This document shows, piece after piece, positions 19,964 through 29,468 of a DNA stretch of 64,000 nt; the stretch's first letter is position 1; every line of letters starts with the position of its first letter. The notes under the pieces were generated by a model. It was not told the origin of the DNA. It made no database searches and saw only the letters and a list, made by a program, of their open reading frames with translations. The position numbers and the translations under genes were made by a program. The stretch spans positions 62,001 to 126,000 of the forward strand of contig JAISIH010000011.1 in the NCBI GenBank assembly GCA_031262105.1, written 5' to 3'. This DNA is from Ruminococcus sp. Its GTDB lineage: Bacteria > Bacillota > Clostridia > Oscillospirales > Ruminococcaceae.

Positions 19964-20488
19964 ATGGCAAGTCAAAGCATTTTAGAAGGCAAGAAGGCTC
20001 GCGTGACCGAGCTTGCGAATTCTATCAAGAGTGCAACTGCCGGGGTTATCGTTGACTATAAGGGTATTAACGTTGCCGACGACACCGCGCTTCGTAAAGA
20101 GCTTCGCACTGAGGGGATTTCTTACTTCGTTGAGAAGAACTCAATCCTCCGCAGGGCGTTCGCGGAAGCGGGTTTAACTATCCCCGAAGACGTCTTAAAA
20201 GGCTCGTCCGCTCTCGCGCTGACAAATTCCGACCAGACCGCTCCGGCGCGTATTCTCGGCAGTTTCTCCGAGAAGCCCGCGAACGTTAAGGCAGACATCT
20301 TTAAGCTCAAAGCCGGCTTTATCGACGCCGACATCTATGATACCGTAGGCGTTAACAAGCTCTCGAAGATTCCCTCAAAGGAAGTCCTTCTTTCCCAGCT
20401 CGTCGGTTCCCTCCAAGGTCCTATGCAAAAACTCGCGGCAACCTTACAGGCTCTTGTGGACAAGAAAAACGAGGAGACCGCAGCGTAA
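19964..20488 (+). CDS. rplJ: 50S ribosomal protein L10
   Basis: VDYKGINVADDTALRKELRTEGISYFVEKNSILRRAF; L10 leader upstream. Confidence 0.97.
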   Translation: MASQSILEGKKARVTELANSIKSATAGVIVDYKGINVADDTALRKELRTEGISYFVEKNSILRRAFAEAGLTIPEDVLKGSSALALTNSDQTAPARILGSFSEKPANVKADIFKLKAGFIDADIYDTVGVNKLSKIPSKEVLLSQLVGSLQGPMQKLAATLQALVDKKNEETAA

Positions 20489-20553
20489 CCCCCCGACCGA
20501 CCACCATCACTACTATCGCGCTGTTTGCGCTTAAAAAAGGAGTTTGAATAATC

Positions 20554-20922
20554 ATGGCATCTGAAAAAATTACACAAATGATTGATGATATCAAGGCAAT
20601 GTCCGTTTTAGAGCTTTCCGACCTCGTAACCGCTATCCAAGACGAATTCGGCGTAACCGCTGTTATCGCTGCTGCGGGCGGCGGTGCTGCTGCTCCCGTT
20701 GCTGAAGAAAAGACCGAATTTAACGTTTGTCTCAAATCTTTCGGCGACAAGAAAATGGACATCATCAAGGCTGTTAAAGACCTCTTCGGACTCTCCCTCA
20801 AGGAAGCTAAGGAAGCTGTCGAAGCCGCTCCGAAGGTTCTCAAGGAAGCTGTTGCTAAGGCTGATGCAGAAGAACTCAAGAAGAAACTCGAAGAAAAAGG
20901 CGCAACAATCGAGCTTCAATAA
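20554..20922 (+). CDS. rplL: 50S ribosomal protein L7/L12
   Basis: MSVLELSDLVTAIQDEFGV, EKTEFNVCLKSFGDKKMDIIKAVKDLFGLSLKEAKEAVEAAPKVLKE. Confidence 0.98.
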   Translation: MASEKITQMIDDIKAMSVLELSDLVTAIQDEFGVTAVIAAAGGGAAAPVAEEKTEFNVCLKSFGDKKMDIIKAVKDLFGLSLKEAKEAVEAAPKVLKEAVAKADAEELKKKLEEKGATIELQ

Positions 20923-20945
20923 GTTTTGCGAAAATTTTATGCGAA

Positions 20946-20968
20946 ATCCCCCTCACAAGGGGCTTTTC
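20946..20968 (+). terminator. intrinsic terminator after rplL
   Basis: TCCCCCTCACAAGGGGCTTTTC. Confidence 0.65.
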
Positions 20969-20986
20969 GTGTTAGGTTAGCTTGTT

Positions 20987-21610
20987 ATGAACAGTTACAC
21001 TACCGCCGCCGAACATTTTAACACAACATTTACCGAACGCCGCTCCGAATTTATCTCCGACATAGCCTCCGCAGAATCCGTCGAAGCGGCGGTTGCTTTC
21101 ATTGAACAGATAAAATCCGCGCATAAAAAAGCCTCCCACGTTGTTTACGCCTACAACATACGGGGGAACTACGCGAAGTTTTCCGACGCGGGCGAGCCTT
21201 CCGGTACTGCCGGGAAGCCTGTTTTCGATGTGCTTGTTGAAAACAACCTAACCGACGTTGTCTTAACCGTGACAAGGTATTTCGGCGGGGTTCTCCTTGG
21301 CGCGGGCGGGCTAACGAGGGCGTATGCGAGGGCGGCGGCGGACGCCTGCAAGAGGGTAAAACGCCGGGAATTTGTCCCCGCAGTGCCTGTTGAAGTTACC
21401 CTGCCTTATAACCTTTACGGGAAGGTCAACCTTAGTCTTGCCGCAAATCAGGCTGTGCGAATGTTCGAGCCGCTTTTTACCGATAATGTTACCGTGAAAT
21501 TTAATGTGCTAACCGAAAAACTTGCAGAAACTTTGTCGAATATAACCGAAATTACAAACGGGCAATGTAAATTTGTAGAATATGACGAAATTTACGCCGA
21601 TTTTGCTTAA
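20987..21610 (+). CDS. YigZ/IMPACT family protein
   Basis: RRSEFISDIASAESVEAAVAFIEQIKSAHKKASHVVYAY, DAGEPSGTAGKPVFDVL, VTRYFGGVLLGAGGLTRAYARAA. Confidence 0.95.
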   Translation: MNSYTTAAEHFNTTFTERRSEFISDIASAESVEAAVAFIEQIKSAHKKASHVVYAYNIRGNYAKFSDAGEPSGTAGKPVFDVLVENNLTDVVLTVTRYFGGVLLGAGGLTRAYARAAADACKRVKRREFVPAVPVEVTLPYNLYGKVNLSLAANQAVRMFEPLFTDNVTVKFNVLTEKLAETLSNITEITNGQCKFVEYDEIYADFA

Positions 21611-21697
21611 AATTTCAGATATATTCACAAAGGAATTTCACCTCATTATATTGTATAATTAGTTATACGTAAAATTTGTCGAAAGACCGGAAAATTT

Positions 21698-22690
21698 ATG
21701 AGAGAACATTCCGAAATAACCGAAATCGGCATACTCTGCAAAAGCGCGGCTCTTGCACGCGACGCGAGGCGGGCGAAGCCGGAGGAACGCTGCCCGATTC
21801 GCACCGAATACCAGCGCGACCGCGACCGCATAATCCACTCGAACGCCTTTCGCCGCCTTAAGGGGAAGACGCAGGTTTTTCTTGCGCCGATCGGGGATCA
21901 TTACCGAAACCGCCTTACGCACACCCTCGAAGTTTCGCAGATTGCGCGGACTGCCGCGAGGGCGTTGCGGCTTAACGAAGACCTGACCGAGGCGATTGCG
22001 CTTGCCCACGATCTCGGGCATACGCCTTTCGGACATTCCGGCGAACACGTCCTTAACGACATTAGCTCGAGCGGTTTTTGCCACTATATTCAGAGCGTGC
22101 GGGTTGCAGAATACATTGAAAAAAGCGGGATTGGCTTAAATCTCACGCTTGAAGTTAAAAACGGCATTGCAACACATTCCGGGAAGACGCCGCTGCCCCG
22201 CACGAAAGAGGGACAGGTTGTGAGGCTTTGCGATAAGATTGCGTACATAAATCATGATATTGAAGATGCTGTGCGGGCGGGAGTGCTTTTCGAGAAGGAT
22301 CTGCCCTCCGACACGGTAAAAATCCTCGGGAAGACGAAGTCGGCGCGGATTACGACGATGGTTTCTTCGATTGTCGAAAACGGCGTTGATGAAATTAAGA
22401 TGTCTCCCGAGATAAAGTCAGCCCACGACAGGCTTCGCACCTTCCTTTTCGACAGCGTTTATGAAAATTCCGCCGCGAAAACCGAAGAAACAAAGGCGAA
22501 AGCCCTCGTCGAGACCCTCTTTAACCACTACATGAAGCACCCCGAAGACATGACCCCCGAATACATTATAATAGCCGAGACGCGCGGCATTGAACGCGCC
22601 GTAATAGACTACATAAGCGGCATGACCGACCGCTACGCCATGGACAGCTTCAATAACCTTTTTGTGCCTCGAGTTTGGGCGGTAGAATGA
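21698..22690 (+). CDS. dgt: deoxyguanosinetriphosphate triphosphohydrolase-like HD protein
   Basis: RIIHSNAFRRLKGKTQVF, GDHYRNRLTHTLEVSQIARTAARAL, ALAHDLGHTPFGHSGE, CDKIAYINHDIEDAVRAG. Confidence 0.95.
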   Translation: MREHSEITEIGILCKSAALARDARRAKPEERCPIRTEYQRDRDRIIHSNAFRRLKGKTQVFLAPIGDHYRNRLTHTLEVSQIARTAARALRLNEDLTEAIALAHDLGHTPFGHSGEHVLNDISSSGFCHYIQSVRVAEYIEKSGIGLNLTLEVKNGIATHSGKTPLPRTKEGQVVRLCDKIAYINHDIEDAVRAGVLFEKDLPSDTVKILGKTKSARITTMVSSIVENGVDEIKMSPEIKSAHDRLRTFLFDSVYENSAAKTEETKAKALVETLFNHYMKHPEDMTPEYIIIAETRGIERAVIDYISGMTDRYAMDSFNNLFVPRVWAVE

Positions 22691-22748
22691 CAGAGGACAG
22701 AGGCGAGAGGACAGAGGACAGATAAACGAGAGGACAAAGGACAGGGAC
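22688..22748 (+). repeat. dispersed intergenic ACAGA-type repeat, copy 2
   Basis: ACAGAGGACAGAGGCGAGAGGACAGAGGACAGATAAACGAGAGGACAAAGGACAG. Confidence 0.7.
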
Positions 22749-22773
22749 TAAATAAATTAACAGGAGTTATCTT

Positions 22774-25161
22774 GTGAGTGTTGAAGCGATTATTGCCATT
22801 GTTTTTGGAGTAATAAGTGTGTCAGTGATGATACTAACTTGGTTATTTCCAGACCCACTAAGAAAAAATAAAGCCTCAACTGAGCAACCTAACGGTACGA
22901 AATCCACACAATCTTCAAAACAAAATAATTTAAATGGCGATAATTCGGAGACAATAACGGAAGAAAAAAAATCAAACATAAAATATAAAATAAAGTACCT
23001 TTTGGAAAGCTCGAAACCAATCACGCGGATATTCTTTATCTTGACAATACTTGTTCTTGTGTTCTTTTCATTTTTAATTATTAAGGGTAATTATATTCCT
23101 ACAGAAGGAATAAATGTGATAATAACTGTTAGCTCAATATTATTCAGTATTGCCTTTATATCAAGTATTATCACTGGTTTTTACCTGTTCTCAGGAAATA
23201 AAAAGCATCAAGACAATAAAACAATCCTAAAGCTGTTTATCACTTTTATAGTGTTAGCAGTAGTTGGGCTTGTAATATTTTGTGTGGCACTATTTAGTAA
23301 TGGAAAGGCAAATATCCCTGAGCCTAATAAAAACGATGCAAAACAAGCTTCATCAACACATGAAGGAATAGAAATTATACGAAAAACGCAGAACGAAGGG
23401 GATACAAAGACTCTTTATACTAATTCTATATTCGCTTTCTTAAATAAAGAAACTGTTTTAGGAAATCTTTTTGCCATAACAGTAAAAGACTCGCAGTCTG
23501 ATTATTTCATGACTACGTTTAAAACTCTTGCAGACATTAGTAAAAATCCGGATTTGATTGTAAGATTGAACGTTAAAGACGGCGAAGATATATATAAAAA
23601 TGAATTATATGTTGTTGCCGCTTCGCCATACTATAATTTAGCGATTATTAAAATTGATGACAGCTCTGATAAAAAGGTTAATGTCACACCTTTACCTATT
23701 TCTGATAATGAATATGCAACTAAGATGAATGTTACACTAAGTGGTTATACATTAGACAGCACCTTTAACGATATAGAAAATGTTTCTGGTACTATCGAAG
23801 AAGAGGATAGTCGTGGTTTTAAAACAGATCCTTACGAATCTTTATTTAGTGAAAATGAAAGCCTTTTAGGCGGGGCTGCTGTTTTAAGTGCAAATGGAAA
23901 AGTAGTGGCTGTAAATACCGGGTTTTATAAAAATAACAAATCTGTATTAATACCTTTATCATCAATAAAAAATTTTCTTTCGACAATGAATCTTGCTAAA
24001 GGGTTTAAGCTTGACGAATTCCACGAACATTTTATTTATGATTATTATAACAGCCAATCAACCAATGACGTAATTTTTAGTGATCAGAATATTATATTAA
24101 ACAGTGATCTTGATAACGAGTATAACTTTTCTATAATTGATCCTTTATCAAAACGTCATATTACATCAATTGATAGGACACCGAATGAATTCTATATTAA
24201 CAGTTGGTCTGAAGACTCACTCTTTACAAAAGTTGTACAAGACGGGGTATTGAACTATCAATTCGGAAAAATTAATGATTCTAACATAGTTGATCAGACA
24301 ATAAATTATTTTAATTATAGTGACAGAAAATCATCAATATATGGATCCACGACAACAATCACATACTTTAAATCGTCAAATGAGCAAGACGACAACCACA
24401 AACTGGCAATATATTACACCGTGTATGACGGCATAGAGGTCGCAAAAAATTATATACAAATCATCAAGAAAGATACTCAACCGACTACAATTGACAGGAA
24501 CAATTATAATGTATTGGATTCATTAGACAACGACAATTATACAATTACTTACGATCCGGATATTGGACAATTGAAATTAATCGACAAGGATAATAATATA
24601 ACAGCATACGTAAATGATAACTTGTCTTATGGTATTTATGATGAGTCTTATCGCGGCGAATACAATAATACCGATAATACCGCTTTCATAAAAGAGGGCG
24701 ATGGCAGCAACGAAAATGATATACGTGCGGATTTTAGTATTAACAACAACCGGAATTTTCTTGTTAAGGTAAGTTACCCAAAAAACGAGAGCTGTTACGG
24801 AGAGATAGAATTTTTTGATAATAGTGAAGTTAGCAATATAACTCTATACGGTGAAAATTCAAACAATGAAACACACAAAGCCGAAAATTATTCTATTTCG
24901 CTAATGAACGATGGTGATATGGCTATATACAAAAAAGCAATGTCAGAATGTGTATATTTTGACAAAGAAAAAGAATTTATCTATGTTGGAGAAGCTATTG
25001 GGAATAAGCTTATGACAGGCAGGGGTATAAAGATAAGTAACCGTAATTTCTTAATCGGTCGATTTTCAAATGGCGAATTAAAAAGTGACCTATACCCATT
25101 TGCTTTAGAATGGCGTTCCATTCCAGAATCCCCTAATATTACTGACGATATATCAAAATAA
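22774..25161 (+). CDS. membrane protein with degenerate trypsin/HtrA-like domain and MORN-like C-terminal motif; AT-rich
   Basis: Four to five TMs, then ITVKDSQSDYFMTTFKTLAD...YYNLAIIKIDD...LLGGAAVLSANGKVVAVNTGF; C-terminal YVGEAIGNKLMTGRGIKISNRNFLIGRFSNGELKSD. Confidence 0.55.
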   Translation: MSVEAIIAIVFGVISVSVMILTWLFPDPLRKNKASTEQPNGTKSTQSSKQNNLNGDNSETITEEKKSNIKYKIKYLLESSKPITRIFFILTILVLVFFSFLIIKGNYIPTEGINVIITVSSILFSIAFISSIITGFYLFSGNKKHQDNKTILKLFITFIVLAVVGLVIFCVALFSNGKANIPEPNKNDAKQASSTHEGIEIIRKTQNEGDTKTLYTNSIFAFLNKETVLGNLFAITVKDSQSDYFMTTFKTLADISKNPDLIVRLNVKDGEDIYKNELYVVAASPYYNLAIIKIDDSSDKKVNVTPLPISDNEYATKMNVTLSGYTLDSTFNDIENVSGTIEEEDSRGFKTDPYESLFSENESLLGGAAVLSANGKVVAVNTGFYKNNKSVLIPLSSIKNFLSTMNLAKGFKLDEFHEHFIYDYYNSQSTNDVIFSDQNIILNSDLDNEYNFSIIDPLSKRHITSIDRTPNEFYINSWSEDSLFTKVVQDGVLNYQFGKINDSNIVDQTINYFNYSDRKSSIYGSTTTITYFKSSNEQDDNHKLAIYYTVYDGIEVAKNYIQIIKKDTQPTTIDRNNYNVLDSLDNDNYTITYDPDIGQLKLIDKDNNITAYVNDNLSYGIYDESYRGEYNNTDNTAFIKEGDGSNENDIRADFSINNNRNFLVKVSYPKNESCYGEIEFFDNSEVSNITLYGENSNNETHKAENYSISLMNDGDMAIYKKAMSECVYFDKEKEFIYVGEAIGNKLMTGRGIKISNRNFLIGRFSNGELKSDLYPFALEWRSIPESPNITDDISK

Positions 25162-25212
25162 TTTTATTGTGACCGTATACCGTACATTAGCAACTGTCCC
25201 CGGAGAAAAACA

Positions 25213-26910
25213 ATGTCAATCCCAAAACATTTCATAGAAGAACTCAAACTCCGTGTACCGATTGAGAGCGTTATCGGCTCTCATGTGGACTTAAAACGTG
25301 CCGGGAAGAACATGATCGGGCTTTGCCCCTTTCATTCCGAACGCACACCCTCCTTTTCCGTCAACACGGCAGAGCAGTATTACCACTGCTTCGGCTGCAA
25401 CGAGGGCGGGGACGTTATTACCTTTGTCATGAACTACGAGCGGCTCGAATATATCGAGGCGATAAGGTTATTAGCCGAACGCGCCGGGCTTTCAATCCCC
25501 GAGTCAGACGGGCGTGAGGAGCAGTTCGCGAAACTTAAATCGCGCATTCTGTCCGCGAATCGGGACGCCGCGAAATTCTTCCACAGCTGCCTTAATAATA
25601 ACGCCGAAAAGGCGGCGCGTTACCTCGACCTGCGCGGGCTGTCAAAAAATACCGTCATGCATTACGGCATCGGCTATGCGCGAGCCGGCTGGGACAGCCT
25701 CACAAAGCACCTCACCGAATTAGGCTACACCGAATATGAACTCCGCGAGGCAAGGCTTGCGACCGGCAAAGACAACCGCCTCTTCGACTTTTTCCGCGAT
25801 AGGATAATGTTCCCGATAATCGACCTTCGCGGGAATGTTATCGGTTTCGGCGGGCGGACAATTGACGGGGACGGTCCAAAGTACATTAACACGCCCGAAA
25901 ATCCCGTCTTCCATAAGGGCAGAAACCTCTTTTCGCTCCAGTTTGCGAAGAAAACTAACGCCGAAAGTTACATTTTATGCGAAGGCTACATGGACGTAAT
26001 TGCGCTTGCGCAGGGCGGTTTCGAGAACGCCGTCGCAACCCTCGGAACAGCGTTAACCGCCGAACAGGCAAGGCTTCTCGCCGCCTACACGAAGGAAGTT
26101 TTCATCTCGTACGACTCGGACGAGGCGGGGCGGAAAGCCGCTTCGAGGGCGATTAACCTCCTTTCGGAAGCGGGGCTTCGCACCAAAATTTTAGAGATAA
26201 AGGACGCGAAAGACCCGGACGAATACATCAAGAAATTCGGCGCAGACCGGTTTCGGAATATGTTAAACAAGTCCGGCACAGCTACCGATTTTCAGCTTTC
26301 AAAGGCGGAGGAGGGGCTTGACCTTAATGACAGCACCGACAAGGTAACGTATCTTGACCGCGCCGCGAAGATTATTGCGGAACTCCCCGAAAAGCACCGC
26401 ATAATCTACAGCTCGGAGCTTGCCGACAGGCTTCGTATCCCGATTGAACAGGTGCGAAACATCGTCGAGGGTTACGCCGGGGGGAATAAGAAGCGGGCAG
26501 AGACGGAGCGTTGGCAGGCAACCCTGCGGCAGACGTTACAGTCCGACAAGGAGGAGACAAAACGCGCGAGGGCGGAACGCAGACTGTGGGCGTATCTTCA
26601 TAAAAACCCCGAAGTCGGGCGGTTTATCGCAGAAACCCTTTCGGAAGACTCGTTTACGCTGGAAATATCCCGCTATATTTACAATTTATTAACAAAATGT
26701 TTAGATGAAAATGTAGAATTCCATATTTTGAGTGAATGTGACCCTGCACAGCAGGGAAAGATAACAGAAATAATGGAAATTGCTAACAGGTTTACGATAA
26801 CGGAAGCGGAATTTTTGGGCAGTGTGAAGGTTATATCAGAGCGGCAAAAATCAGCGGCAGAGATGACAAACGATGAATTTAAGGATTTATTTAATTTTAA
26901 TAAAAAATAG
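25213..26910 (+). CDS. dnaG: DNA primase
   Basis: CHC2 zinc finger CPFHSERTPSFSVNTAEQYYHCFGCNEGGD; Toprim YILCEGYMDVIALAQGGFENAVATLGTALT. Confidence 0.98.
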   Translation: MSIPKHFIEELKLRVPIESVIGSHVDLKRAGKNMIGLCPFHSERTPSFSVNTAEQYYHCFGCNEGGDVITFVMNYERLEYIEAIRLLAERAGLSIPESDGREEQFAKLKSRILSANRDAAKFFHSCLNNNAEKAARYLDLRGLSKNTVMHYGIGYARAGWDSLTKHLTELGYTEYELREARLATGKDNRLFDFFRDRIMFPIIDLRGNVIGFGGRTIDGDGPKYINTPENPVFHKGRNLFSLQFAKKTNAESYILCEGYMDVIALAQGGFENAVATLGTALTAEQARLLAAYTKEVFISYDSDEAGRKAASRAINLLSEAGLRTKILEIKDAKDPDEYIKKFGADRFRNMLNKSGTATDFQLSKAEEGLDLNDSTDKVTYLDRAAKIIAELPEKHRIIYSSELADRLRIPIEQVRNIVEGYAGGNKKRAETERWQATLRQTLQSDKEETKRARAERRLWAYLHKNPEVGRFIAETLSEDSFTLEISRYIYNLLTKCLDENVEFHILSECDPAQQGKITEIMEIANRFTITEAEFLGSVKVISERQKSAAEMTNDEFKDLFNFNKK

Positions 26911-26922
26911 AAAGAATGTAAT

Positions 26923-28005
26923 ATGATGGCTGAAAAGATATCTATTGATTCCCTGATTGAGCAGGGGAAGATGGCGGGGAAGCTGTCCGGGAAGGACATA
27001 ACGGACGCGCTTGAGGATCTTGAGTTTGACGTTGAGCAGATGGAAAGTTTTTACGACAGATGCGCGGCGAATAACATTGAGATAACGGACGATCTTGCGT
27101 TTGATGATGACTTGGGCTTGCCGCTTGAGAGTGCGTTGCCGGAGGACATTGACCTTTCGCTTGCGGCGGACGGGGTTTCGATCGACGACCCTGTAAAGAT
27201 TTACCTTAAGGAGATCGGGACCGTTCCGCTACTCACGCCGGAGGAGGAGATTGAGCTTTCGGAGCGTATGGCGAAGGGCGACATTAAGGCGCGGAAGAGG
27301 CTCGCGGAAGCGAACCTCAGGCTTGTTGTGTCGATTGCGAAGCGTTATGTCGGGCGTGGAATGCAGTTTTTGGACCTTATCCAAGAGGGCAACCTCGGGC
27401 TTATTAAGGCGGTTGAAAAGTTCGACCACACGAAGGGTTTTAAGTTTTCGACCTACGCGACGTGGTGGATTAGACAGGCGATAACCCGCGCAATCGCCGA
27501 CCAAGCGCGGACGATTCGTATACCTGTTCACATGGTTGAAACAATTACGCGGGTTAAGAAGGCATCTTCGCAGCTTCTCCACAAAAACGGGCGTGACGCG
27601 ACGCCGGAGGAGATTGCGGAGCTTACCGATATGCCGATTGAGCGTGTCCGCGAGATTATGCGGATTGCGCAAGACCCTGTGTCGCTCGAGACGCCGATCG
27701 GCGAGGAGGAAGATTCGCACCTCGGCGACTTTATCCCCGACGACGATGCACCGGCACCGGCAGATGCGGCGTCGCTGATCCTCCTAAAAGAGCAGTTGGG
27801 CGAGGTTCTCCATACCCTCACCGACCGCGAGGAAAAGGTTTTGCGCCTCAGGTTCGGGCTTGAAGACGGGCGTTCGAGAACTCTTGAAGAAGTCGGGAAA
27901 GAATTCCGCGTAACCCGCGAGCGTATCCGTCAGATTGAGGCAAAGGCACTCCGAAAGCTCCGGCACCCGAGCCGCTCGAAGCGCGTTAAGGATTATTTAG
28001 AATAA
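26923..28005 (+). CDS. rpoD: RNA polymerase primary sigma factor
   Basis: [73 protein letters not shown]-terminal HTH. Confidence 0.98.
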   Translation: MMAEKISIDSLIEQGKMAGKLSGKDITDALEDLEFDVEQMESFYDRCAANNIEITDDLAFDDDLGLPLESALPEDIDLSLAADGVSIDDPVKIYLKEIGTVPLLTPEEEIELSERMAKGDIKARKRLAEANLRLVVSIAKRYVGRGMQFLDLIQEGNLGLIKAVEKFDHTKGFKFSTYATWWIRQAITRAIADQARTIRIPVHMVETITRVKKASSQLLHKNGRDATPEEIAELTDMPIERVREIMRIAQDPVSLETPIGEEEDSHLGDFIPDDDAPAPADAASLILLKEQLGEVLHTLTDREEKVLRLRFGLEDGRSRTLEEVGKEFRVTRERIRQIEAKALRKLRHPSRSKRVKDYLE

Positions 28006-28017
28006 GGAAACGAAAAT

Positions 28018-29310
28018 ATGAAATTATTGGTAACAGGCGGCGGCGGCAGAGAACACGCGATTATAAAGCGTTTGGGGAAAGAACACGAGATTTTTTCCGC
28101 ACCCGGCAACGGCGGAATAGCCGCAGACGCGACGATTTTTCCCGAAATAAAGGCGACGGACGTTGACGGACAGGCGAAGCTTGCGAAAAGTCTCGGCGCG
28201 GAGCTTGTTGTAATCGGTCCTGATGATGCGCTTGCCCTCGGGCTTTCGGACAAGCTTCTCGATGCCGGCATACCGGCTTTCGGTCCGAGTCAAAACGCGG
28301 CAAGGCTCGAGTCAAGCAAGGTTTTTTCAAAAGACTTAATGAAAAAGTACAATATTCCCACCGCTGAATATACAGTTTTCGACAATGCAAACGCCGCAAG
28401 AAGTTACATAGAAACCCTCGAAAAATTCCCGACGGTAATCAAGGCGGACGGCCTCGCCCTCGGAAAAGGCGTAATTATCGCGGAAGACAGGGCGGCGGCG
28501 TTGTCGGCAATATCCGAAATAATGGAAGACGGGAAGTTCGGCGACAGCGGCAATAGGGTCGTTATCGAGGAATTTTTAAGCGGACCTGAAATCTCAGTTT
28601 TCGTTATAACAGACGGTATAAACACGGTCGAGCTTTCCTCCGCAATGGACCACAAACGCGCCGGAGACAACGACACAGGCTCAAACACCGGCGGTATGGG
28701 TACAATTGCCCCGAATCCGTTTTATACAGAAAGTATAAATAAAGAGACAAACGAGCGTATAATAAAGCCGACAATAACGGCAATGCGTGCGGAGGGCTGT
28801 CCGTTTTCGGGCGTGATCTTCTTCGGGCTTATGGCGACAGCTGACGGCGTAAAGGTTATCGAGTATAACAGCCGTTTCGGCGACCCGGAAGCTCAGGTTA
28901 TACTGCCGCTGCTTGCCGGCGATTTCGCGGAACTTTTAGAAAAAACTGCTCATGGTAAGCTTGCGGGTTATACTTGCGGTAATAATGATGGTAATTATAC
29001 CGCCTGTGTAGTTGTCGCAAGCGGCGGTTATCCCGAAAAATACGAGACCGGGAAGCTTATTTCCGGGCTTAACACTAAGGGACAGCTTGACGAAATGCCC
29101 GATGTAATGGTTTTCCACGCCGGAACGAAATTCCAAGAAGCGGACGGGAAATACTATACCGCCGGCGGGCGTGTTTTGGGCATTACCGCGAAGGCAGAAA
29201 CCCTCAAAGCCGCGATTGACAGAGCGTACGAAGCTGTCGGGAAAATCTCGTTCGAGGGTATGCAGTATCGGAAGGACATCGGGAAGAAAGCACTTTTAGG
29301 AAATAATTAG
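28018..29310 (+). CDS. purD: phosphoribosylamine--glycine ligase
   Basis: MKLLVTGGGGREHAIIKRL, VVIGPDDALALGLSD, SNTGGMGTIAPNP, EYNSRFGDPEAQVILPLL. Confidence 0.98.
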   Translation: MKLLVTGGGGREHAIIKRLGKEHEIFSAPGNGGIAADATIFPEIKATDVDGQAKLAKSLGAELVVIGPDDALALGLSDKLLDAGIPAFGPSQNAARLESSKVFSKDLMKKYNIPTAEYTVFDNANAARSYIETLEKFPTVIKADGLALGKGVIIAEDRAAALSAISEIMEDGKFGDSGNRVVIEEFLSGPEISVFVITDGINTVELSSAMDHKRAGDNDTGSNTGGMGTIAPNPFYTESINKETNERIIKPTITAMRAEGCPFSGVIFFGLMATADGVKVIEYNSRFGDPEAQVILPLLAGDFAELLEKTAHGKLAGYTCGNNDGNYTACVVVASGGYPEKYETGKLISGLNTKGQLDEMPDVMVFHAGTKFQEADGKYYTAGGRVLGITAKAETLKAAIDRAYEAVGKISFEGMQYRKDIGKKALLGNN

Positions 29311-29317
29311 TGTAAAG

Positions 29318-29422
29318 GCATTGCCCTTGACTGGGAATTGCGGCAGTTAACCCTGTGGGAAATGAACAGCGGCGGCGTTGCCCTTGACTGGAATTGCAGC
29401 AGTTAACCCTCTCGGAAATGAA
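29318..29422 (+). repeat. two tandem imperfect ~48-bp repeats, period 57 bp
   Basis: GCATTGCCCTTGACTGGGAATTGCGGCAGTTAACCCTGTGGGAAATGAA (29318-29366) and GCGTTGCCCTTGACTGGAATTGCAGCAGTTAACCCTCTCGGAAATGAA (29375-29422). Confidence 0.85.
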
Positions 29423-29433
29423 TAATATTTTAT

Positions 29434-29466
29434 CCCCTTACATATTTTTCAGTAAGGGGAATTTTT
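29434..29466 (+). promoter_or_regulatory. hairpin overlapping the spoIIP ribosome binding site, with terminator-like T-rich tail
   Basis: CCCCTTAC-ATATTTTTCA-GTAAGGGG-AATTTTTAT; the 3' arm contains the SD-like AAGGGG. Confidence 0.65.
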
Positions 29467-29468
29467 AT

